Shown one piece after another: positions 9,510 through 13,949 of a stretch of DNA of 13,949 nt. Position 1 is the stretch's first letter. Every line of letters begins with the position of its first letter. Location: positions 2,928 to 16,876 of the forward strand of contig UZAN01041196.1 in the NCBI GenBank assembly GCA_900618425.1. Direction: 5' to 3'. The notes under the pieces were generated by a model. The model did not search any database. It had not been told where the DNA came from and saw nothing but the letters and a program-made list of their open reading frames with translations. Both the position numbers and the translations under genes were made by a program. This stretch comes from Echinostoma caproni. Its lineage: Eukaryota; Platyhelminthes; Trematoda; Plagiorchiida; Echinostomatidae.

Positions 9510-9573
9510 TGTGAGTCCAGGTGTCCCAAAAAACTCATAGTCGTAGTAGTAACAGCAGTAATAGTAGTAGTAG
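9510..9573 (+). repeat. (TAG)n array, probable SINE 3' tail remnant
   Basis: GTCCAGGTGTCCC leads into a TAG-rich array at 9538-9573 with interruptions (TCG, AACAGCAGTAA). The layout resembles the 3' end of the plus-strand SINE at 10065-10100, where AATCCAAGTTTGATGC leads into TAG repeats. It is probably the last bases and tail of another plus-oriented copy whose body is missing. The body similarity is short and imperfect. The minus-strand SINE copy begins directly at its right edge. Confidence 0.5.
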
Positions 9574-9612
9574 TCCAAATGCGGTGAAAATGCTTGTGAT
9601 AACCAACAAATA

Positions 9613-9682
9613 GCGACAAAAAGCAATGGATAGCTGCTTTGCCCTGTTTTGGATTCGTCAGCAGTGCGCACGTTTTGTATCC
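9613..9682 (-). ncRNA. Degenerate hammerhead ribozyme
   Basis: The minus strand reads GCACTG, CTGACGA, a stem II reduced to AUCC/GGGC, then AAAGCAGCTATC and CATTGC. Compared with the intact copy at 9876-9938, the essential GAAA has become AAAG. This removes the catalytic G12 and changes A15.1, and G16.2 is A. CTGACGA and most of stem I remain. It is recognisable only by comparison with the intact copy and is expected to be inactive. Confidence 0.7.
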
Positions 9683-9688
9683 TTGTCA

Positions 9689-9699
9689 GGACTCTAACC
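9689..9699 (-). promoter_or_regulatory. Pol III B box (one mismatch)
   Basis: The minus strand reads GGTTAGAGTCC against GGTTCRANNCC, with C5 changed to A. It lies 32 bases downstream of a matching A box and aligns with the intact B box of copy 2. Confidence 0.6.
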
Positions 9700-9731
9700 A
9701 CCAACATTCGGGTTGGTAGTTCAAACCCTTA

Positions 9732-9742
9732 CCCCTGGACTA
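9732..9742 (-). promoter_or_regulatory. Pol III A box
   Basis: The minus strand reads TAGTCCAGGGG, a full match to TRGYNNANNGG. With the B box at 9689-9699 it makes a tRNA-type internal promoter for SINE copy 1, at normal tRNA spacing. Confidence 0.65.
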
Positions 9743-9805
9743 GACGGTTGACGGTCATCACCTTCTGCGAATGGCTCAATCAGTTTTAGAGTTTCAAGCT
9801 TTGAT

Positions 9806-9816
9806 TAGCCCATTTA
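9806..9816 (+). promoter_or_regulatory. Pol III A box (weak)
   Basis: TAGCCCATTTA matches TRGYNNANNGG at 9 of 11 positions; the final GG is lost. It sits 38 bases before a perfect B box and aligns in position with the intact A box of copy 1. Confidence 0.5.
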
Positions 9817-9854
9817 ATTGTTCAGAGGTACCACGCACTCTTGATGATGTTCGT

Positions 9855-9865
9855 GGTTCAAGTCC
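9855..9865 (+). promoter_or_regulatory. Pol III B box
   Basis: GGTTCAAGTCC is a full match to GGTTCRANNCC. It lies 10 bases upstream of the hammerhead, so any transcript from this promoter would include the ribozyme. Confidence 0.75.
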
Positions 9866-9875
9866 TGAGAGGGAT

Positions 9876-9938
9876 ACAAAAAGTACGCACTGCTGACGAG
9901 TCCCAAACAGGACGAAACAGCTGTCTGGTGCTCTTTGT
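9876..9938 (+). ncRNA. Type I hammerhead ribozyme, intact core
   Basis: All parts of a self-cleaving hammerhead are present: CTGACGA (9893-9899), stem II GTCC/GGAC (9900-9903 and 9910-9913) with loop CAAACA, GAAA (9914-9917), a minimal stem III AC/GT closing AGCT (9917-9924), and cleavage site GTC with the scissile bond between 9925 and 9926. Stem I pairs GCACTG (9887-9892) with TGGTGC (9926-9931), four Watson-Crick pairs and two G-U wobbles next to the core. Beyond an internal loop, ACAAAAAG (9876-9883) pairs with CTTTGT (9933-9938) with bulges. Loops in stems I and II are where natural hammerheads make their stabilising tertiary contact. Stem II and core closely match the schistosome ribozyme. 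Cleavage would leave 2',3'-cyclic phosphate and 5'-OH ends. Activity is inferred. Confidence 0.9.
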
Positions 9939-10085
9939 CGGTTATGACAAACATTTCCATCGCATTTGAATTCATTTACCCCGAGGAAATAACAATCTCC
10001 CACGGAGTGAAACCCACACCCAAGATCATCAAGAGTGCCTGGTGCCTCTGACAACTCGAGCGGGCTAATCCAAGTTTGATGCTCT

Positions 10086-10100
10086 AAGTAGTAGTAGTAA
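10086..10100 (+). repeat. (TAG)n tail of SINE copy 2
   Basis: AAGTAGTAGTAGTAA follows GATGCTC. It is the likely 3' tail of the SINE, comparable to the array at 9538-9573. The tail is short and interrupted, so the end position is approximate. Confidence 0.6.
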
Positions 10101-10181
10101 TATTTGTAAGAAGGAAAAAGTTCCATGATTTGCATGTAGGCGGAATAGTACCACGTTGTCCAGTCCAAAACAGGTGAATTC

Positions 10182-10510
10182 TCTTAAAGAGTTCAAAACC
10201 GGATCAGTTGGCTAGCCAAAACCTGACCTGCAATGCAGAGAAGTGTTGTGTGAAAACCGCAGACCGTGGGGAGCCGGTGTCCAGTTCACCGGATCATACA
10301 CTCTTTGGATGAGGTCACAATCCTGAGTTGCCTAATACATCTCGATGACTAATCGAGTCGGTGACCAGTAACACAGCAATGAAGCTGTGAGTGGATGTAG
10401 TTCGTACGCCTCTTCTTGGTTGGTTTGGAATCGGGATTTTGAGCTAACTCCTAAGGTGAACTGACAGTAGTTCACCGAACCAGTTATAGCCCCGGATATC
10501 GGCCTTTCGT
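10182..10510. other. Cluster of perfect hairpins, function unknown
   Basis: Four perfect stem-loops lie within about 200 bases: CCGGTG/CACCGG (10274-10292, 7-base loop), CTCGAT/ATCGAG (10341-10357, 5-base loop), CACAGC/GCTGTG (10372-10389, 6-base loop) and GGTGAACT/AGTTCACC (10455-10476, 6-base loop). The palindrome TTGGCTAGCCAA is at 10208-10219. An open minus-strand frame of 73 codons overlaps (10332-10553), but its peptide matches nothing I know. The density suggests a structured RNA or part of a repeat with hairpins. No pol III box or ribozyme core is seen inside. Confidence 0.45.
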
Positions 10511-10829
10511 CCTCTCCCTTTGATGGAAAAATACATCCCGCATGAGAAAGCATTGCATAGAACTTCCTCAGCGGTGACTTGTTTGAGAAGCTTAGTCGTT
10601 TAGGAGAATTTCACGAGGTGCAAGGGATTGGCGGCCAACTACACCCTTAGACACCCATCTTTGACCACACTGATGTATGCGGTGTCCATCAAGCATCTAC
10701 AACCACATTTATATGAAGCAAAACCGAATAAAATTTCGAATTGTGGAATGTTCGATAACCTCGGTGGAACTGGAACCCCCACACGGACGCAGACTATGGT
10801 TCTTACAGTGCATGCAGCTTCCGTGCTTG
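10511..10829. other. Unassigned stretch before a B box
   Basis: No gene recognised. Two overlapping plus-strand open frames (10628-10855 and 10677-10901) run into the tRNA-like sequence at 10830 and are probably fortuitous. The sequence has the look of a dispersed repeat rather than unique DNA, but there is no second copy in the window to prove this. Confidence 0.4.
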
Positions 10830-10840
10830 GGTTCGAATCC
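10830..10840 (+). promoter_or_regulatory. tRNA-like B box, possible second SINE family
   Basis: GGTTCGAATCC is a full match to the pol III B box. It sits in a T-arm-like fold: TGGG (10828-10831) pairs with CCCA (10839-10842) around the seven-base loop TTCGAAT. The A box upstream is poor (TGGTTCTTACA at about 10798), so no complete tRNA or promoter is claimed. It may be a worn SINE head or tRNA pseudogene. Confidence 0.45.
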
Positions 10841-10901
10841 CATGGGGGCTACTGAACTTGTCGCGATTCAAAGCAAGTATTCAATGTATCAAGCTACATA
10901 A

Positions 10902-11453
10902 AATAATTGATTGAATTTATTATCCCATTGCTGATCGTACAAACGATTTTGTGTTGTTTCATTCAGGGGAGCTTGAATGCATCCCTCGAGAATCGTTGCA
11001 CGCACACAGTTCAGGTTTCATGACGACTGATGCTAATCACGTCTGTGATCGCTAACAGTTGAAGCCTTACTGCTATCGAGGGCTGCGGTGAGACTCGATA
11101 AATGATGGTGAAGACCAAATGCATATCTGCCAACTGTCAAGTCTTTATTAAATGAGCGGCAACTGAGCTTGACACAACACCACTTACATTACTGACGAGC
11201 CTGTCTATGTAGATGGTATTCTTTGGTGGTTGGGATAACCGACTTCCATAGATCACACAATGAATGCATTTTAATTAGTAGACCATCCTAGACGAGGTCA
11301 TCAATGGACATTTTGTGATGTAGATTGAACACATCTCAGCGTAATGGTATTAAAGTTGGACTTCATGGTAGCGAATGAGATACCACTGTGATATTTTTCG
11401 AAATGGGGTTGGATGAACATAGCCACCATCTCCTATACTTGGAGTAATTATAA
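10902..11453. other. Non-coding stretch before the LINE
   Basis: No open frame, promoter box or repeat copy is recognised. The endonuclease domain and N-terminal reverse transcriptase region expected upstream of an intact LINE are absent in all three plus frames, so the LINE at 11454 is 5'-truncated. A CTGACGAG at 11192-11199 has no partner GAAA and is not a hammerhead. Confidence 0.55.
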
Positions 11454-12914
11454 ACCTATCCAGTGCCTTTTTCCAATGATTTAATCTTTAAACTTCTTAT
11501 ATCCTGCAAGGCATCCTCAGCTACAGGCCCTGATGGTCTTCCATCGGCGCTTGTGAAATTTGGAGCAGCTTCCCTAACCAATATGATGACATACGTCGTG
11601 AACGAGTCCCTGGATTCCCGGTGGATTCCCAATTCTTGGCCTCAGGTGATTATTATCCCAATCCCCATATTGTCCTCAACTGCTCTTGTGAAATGGTTTC
11701 CTCCTATCGTGCTGACCTCAGCGGCTCTAAATTTAACGGGAAAAGCCATCCCGAGTCGGTTGAAGTCAGACACCACAATTCCTCAAGACCCCCTTCAGTT
11801 TGCATATAAACCAAACCGATCTGCATTGGATGCCGTGTCCACTCTAATGCATTTTTTCAGCAAGTCATTGAACCATTAAGTCAAGTCTGTCCGTTGTGTT
11901 TTTCTTGACCATTCGTCTGCGTTTGATTCTGTTTCCTGATCATACCTTCTTTTCAAACTTGAATCTTTTGGCACTCCAGGACAATTGCTCTCATGGCTTG
12001 CTGACTGTTTCACAGAGAGGGTCCAGTGCACCAAATTAGGAAGGAGGACATCAAAACCTCTTGTTAATAGTTCCGGTGTTCTTCAAGGTTCTGTTCTATC
12101 TCCATATCTTTTTTCCGCCTTTATTAGTGATCTTTTGGTCCCACCACCTGCGCACATCCAAGAGTATGCTGATGACGTTGTTTTGTGTCCGGAAGTTTCA
12201 TCTCCTTCGGAATTTCATTCTTTCGCTGAAAATCTATTCCACATCCAACAGTCTTCTAATCAATCTGGTGTCAGTCTTAACATATCTAAGTGCGTAGAGT
12301 GTATTTTCAGTCTTTCCCCCTCGTCATTTCCAACGGACTCTGCTAACTTCAACTGTAAATCTGTATCCAGAACAACCTCAGTCAAGTACCTTGGTGTCAC
12401 CACCGACAGCAATCTTGACTGGGCCACACACATTTACATTACATTGTATGGGAAAACTGAGACGCCTGTCTTTTCAGTTGCGCAAACTCAGGCAATTCCG
12501 AACCCCACAGTCTGTCCTGTCCTGTTTCGTTCTCCACCGTGTTTAACTCATTCTACTCTATTGTTCCCCTGTATTGTTCCCGGGTCTTTTAAATCAAGAC
12601 TTCAAAATATTTCGTCAAGTTTGATGATTATCAGTCGTGCATCAGTAATTCCGATCGATTTTCTAATCACAGAACTCATTGATGGTCACATCAACTTTTG
12701 TATCAAATTTGCCAATAAGATTCTAGATGACCCTCTTCGTCCACTACACCCCGATCTATCGTCTTGTCGTTCCCATCCGTGCACACGCTCCTGATTTCAG
12801 CATCTACCCTCTCACATTAACATTTATGAAAATTCCCCTGTACTCTACCTGGCCCGACTCCTAACCAAAAAGGAACGGGTGGGAAGTGAACTACGTCAAA
12901 AGTTTTTTATGTGA
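11454..12914 (+). pseudogene. LINE reverse transcriptase, disrupted
   Basis: The enzyme would copy LINE RNA into DNA at a nicked target. The frame of 11463 is open to a TAA at 11877-11879. It continues in the same frame through motif A, with Asp in VFLDHSSAFDSVS, to a TGA at 11937-11939, then is open from 11985 to a TGA at 12792-12794 and on to a final TGA at 12912-12914. Motif C YADD is at 12165-12176, so the catalytic aspartates survive. Between about 12454 and 12615 the family-like sequence (SFQLRKLRQFR, VLFPGLLNQDFKIF) is in the +1 frame, and it returns to the original frame near 12620; two indels therefore nearly cancel. An upstream TAA lies at 11451-11453. Motif B has GVLQGSVLSP where GxPQG is usual. 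The internal TGA codons fit CGA-to-TGA decay. Confidence 0.92.
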
Positions 12915-13006
12915 AACAAACTTCGGGGACATTCTCTACCTTGCATGTTATATAAAACTGTATATTTCATTCCACGTGAAGAACAGAGAACATTTTTAAC
13001 TGAAAT

Positions 13007-13024
13007 GTAAGCATATAAGCTTAC
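13007..13024 (+). other. LINE 3' UTR stem-loop, copy B
   Basis: GTAAGC, loop ATATAA, GCTTAC: six Watson-Crick pairs. It corresponds to 6017-6034 in the other LINE copy, where the closing pair is U-G. The flanks GAAAT and CAAGT are also shared. It is probably the template feature recognised by the element's own reverse transcriptase, by analogy with other CR1-type LINEs. Confidence 0.7.
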
Positions 13025-13060
13025 ACAAGTTGCACAAACACAAACAAAAATACAAATTAA

Positions 13061-13690
13061 GTCCATTAGGGTTGGCAAAAGTTGTGCTATACACTCGTCA
13101 GTGCGCAATCAAATCAAAGGAGAACGATTGTATCGCGTTGCGGAATGTTCGTCTGGTTGGATGCCCGGTTGGGTCAATCCAATGAAACATTTACCGAAAG
13201 GTGACTTGGATTGGATGGTGCTCAAGAGCAGCCAGACTATCGAAAATGCAAACCAATCAGCTTTCTAATCCCGAGAGCAGATTTCACTAATTACCAATCT
13301 GTCGAATGTATCATCAGTACATAAAATACTGATTATTTACTAACTAATTTCCTGAAGAAATGATCTTATGGTTTCTGTTTGATGACTGAAATCCGTGTAA
13401 ACCTGAGATGGGCTGTTAAAGCTTTTGCGGAATAGTTGTAGTTCATAACCAGTCTTGGTAGAACCACCGAAAGAATGTTCAGTTCTAAAAGTCAATCCCA
13501 GATTTACACGAATCAGGGAGATCAGATGTGTTCTTATCAGCAGAGTTAAGTTGTTATTTCATTTATTTGCAATTTTCCATTGTAACAGTTTCGCCTTTTT
13601 TACTAGGTTCTGTATCCCAAGCCACCCATCCCGTTGTGATAATTGTTGTGGAGTTGGTATTATGCTTCTTCTCAAGCTGGTGTTAAATAT
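13061..13690. other. Non-coding stretch, nothing recognised
   Basis: No supported frame or RNA gene. A minus-strand CTGACGAG at 13094-13101 lacks the rest of a hammerhead. Sequence right of the LINE tail shows no clear duplicate of its left flank. Confidence 0.5.
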
Positions 13691-13710
13691 AAACATAAAT
13701 ATTTATGTTT
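13691..13710. repeat. Perfect 20-bp palindrome
   Basis: AAACATAAAT followed directly by its reverse complement ATTTATGTTT. It is AT-rich and close to the AT repeat at 13745, so it may be simple-sequence chance. Confidence 0.85.
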
Positions 13711-13744
13711 TAATGAACTGGATGAAGGGAACTCAATGCTTTAC

Positions 13745-13775
13745 ATATATATATATATATTATATATATATATAT
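13745..13775. repeat. (AT)n microsatellite
   Basis: Alternating AT for 16 bases, then a TT phase switch at 13760-13761 and alternating TA for 15 bases. The whole tract is self-complementary and could extrude as a hairpin. The flanking frames that read through it are not coding. Confidence 0.95.
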
Positions 13776-13949
13776 CTGGGAGAAGTAAATGTGACAAAAA
13801 CCTTAGCAATACATTGAATTTCCGTTTTGTATTGTATTTTATTGTGTATAGCTTTTGCAAGCACTGGAGCTCATATTTCAGTTTAAAAGCATACACGCTA
13901 ACCGTCACAATGTACATAATCAACGGGGAGAAAAGTTTTCGCAGGTATG
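13776..13949. other. Non-coding window end
   Basis: AT-rich sequence with no recognised feature. The last bases read TTTTCGCAGGTATG, whose CAG followed by GTATG would make a splice donor if an exon ended here, but no upstream open frame supports one. Confidence 0.4.

Larger units (their letters stand above)
9574..9750 (-). mobile_element. tRNA-derived SINE with decayed hammerhead, copy 1
   Basis: Read on the minus strand, this copy has, in order: a pol III A box (9732-9742), a B box with one mismatch (9689-9699), the CCTGACAAGGATACAAAA stretch, a hammerhead-like core (9613-9682) and a body ending CACCGCATTTGGA at the TAG array. The same blocks in the same order make up the plus-strand copy at 9798-10100. 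The 3' part seen in the other copy after CGCATTTG is missing here, so it is truncated. The hammerhead core is mutated, so it should no longer self-cleave. The 5' limit is set only by tRNA-like similarity and is approximate. Such elements are non-coding and depend on LINE reverse transcriptase. Confidence 0.75.
9798..10100 (+). mobile_element. tRNA-derived SINE with hammerhead ribozyme, copy 2
   Basis: Blocks in order are: A box (9806-9816, 9 of 11), B box (9855-9865, full match), an intact hammerhead (9876-9938), about 145 bases of body, and a TAG-repeat tail (10086-10100). Schistosomes carry SINE-like repeats with a pol III promoter and a type I hammerhead, so the architecture is known in flukes; this is a separate, diverged family or lineage. 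The element encodes no protein and would need LINE machinery, plausibly of the kind at 11454-13060, although the 3' ends do not obviously match. Copy 1 lies head-to-head with it, about 50 bases away. The 5' boundary is approximate, and no target duplication is recognised. Confidence 0.8.
11454..13060 (+). mobile_element. CR1/Jockey-type LINE, 5'-truncated, dead
   Basis: This is a non-LTR retrotransposon relic. Most of the reverse transcriptase and the C-terminal region (11454-12914) are followed by a 3' UTR with a stem-loop at 13007-13024 and an A-rich tail ending near 13060. Motif order (GPDGLPSALVK, QFAYKPNRSALDAV, FLDHSSAFDSV, GVLQGSVLSPYLF, YADDVVL, KYLGVTTDSNLDW) is that of the Jockey/CR1 group, where a full-length element also has an apurinic-type endonuclease upstream. 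That part is missing here. The copy at 5719-6055 is a shorter member of the same or a sister family. Autonomous movement is excluded by the truncation and the coding damage. The exact 5' junction is not marked by a visible duplication. Confidence 0.92.

Noticed and set aside
10332..10553. Minus-strand 73-codon open frame ending CYWSPTRLVIEMY
   Set aside because: It looks somewhat protein-like but overlaps the hairpin cluster, has no recognised family and no splice support, so no gene is called.
11192..11199. CTGACGAG on the plus strand
   Set aside because: No stem II pairing and no GAAA follow within reach.
13094..13101. CTGACGAG on the minus strand, as in a hammerhead core
   Set aside because: A short GTG/CAC stem follows, but there is no GAAA and no NUH cleavage site with a matching stem I.
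13455..13817. Plus-strand 120-codon open frame
   Set aside because: It reads through the palindrome and the AT microsatellite, and has no motif; it is a composition artefact.

Overview
The window looks like nuclear genomic DNA of a flatworm, most likely a trematode (fluke). It has no dense ORFs, operons or ribosome-binding sites, so it is not prokaryotic. It is rich in simple repeats and transposon debris. The strongest pointer is a type I hammerhead ribozyme whose stem II and core closely match the satellite/SINE ribozymes known from schistosomes. It sits behind a tRNA-like pol III promoter, next to remains of a CR1/Jockey-type LINE. Base composition looks less AT-rich than Schistosoma, so a food-borne fluke is a better guess than a schistosome, but the species cannot be named.

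Layout. Positions 1-4260 are mostly unique-looking non-coding DNA, with a TG microsatellite, a GAT microsatellite and one weak exon candidate (2482-2659, +). Positions 4261-6060 form a nest of repeats. Two tandem units of about 347 bp begin at 4261 and 4608. The second unit is split by a 579-bp element with long terminal inverted repeats (4702-5280) flanked by a perfect 8-bp target duplication. It is split again by a 161-171-bp insertion with its own duplication, and is cut off by the 5'-truncated 3' end of a LINE (5719-6055). The inverted-repeat element carries, on the minus strand, a cysteine-rich open segment whose spacing resembles domain IV of EGF-receptor-type kinases, which suggests a captured exon fragment.

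Positions 6056-9500 hold no recognisable gene. They contain a GC-richer stretch with a (TA)n(TG)n(CG)n tract and an (AGC)9 tract. Positions 9500-10100 carry two head-to-head copies of a tRNA-derived SINE containing a hammerhead. The plus copy (about 9798-10100) has an intact core; the minus copy (9574-about 9750) has a mutated one. Both lie against TAG-repeat tails. Positions 10140-10900 hold a cluster of perfect hairpins and a second tRNA-like B box, both unexplained. Positions 11454-13060 are a longer, dead copy of the same LINE: reverse transcriptase domain, stop codons, two compensating frameshifts, and a 3' UTR with a stem-loop also present at 6017-6034. The rest, to 13949, is non-coding with AT-rich palindromic repeats.

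No complete host gene is visible. The biology here is transposable elements: a LINE that could supply reverse transcriptase, a SINE with a self-cleaving ribozyme, a DNA element that seems to have carried host coding sequence, and the nesting order that dates them relative to each other.
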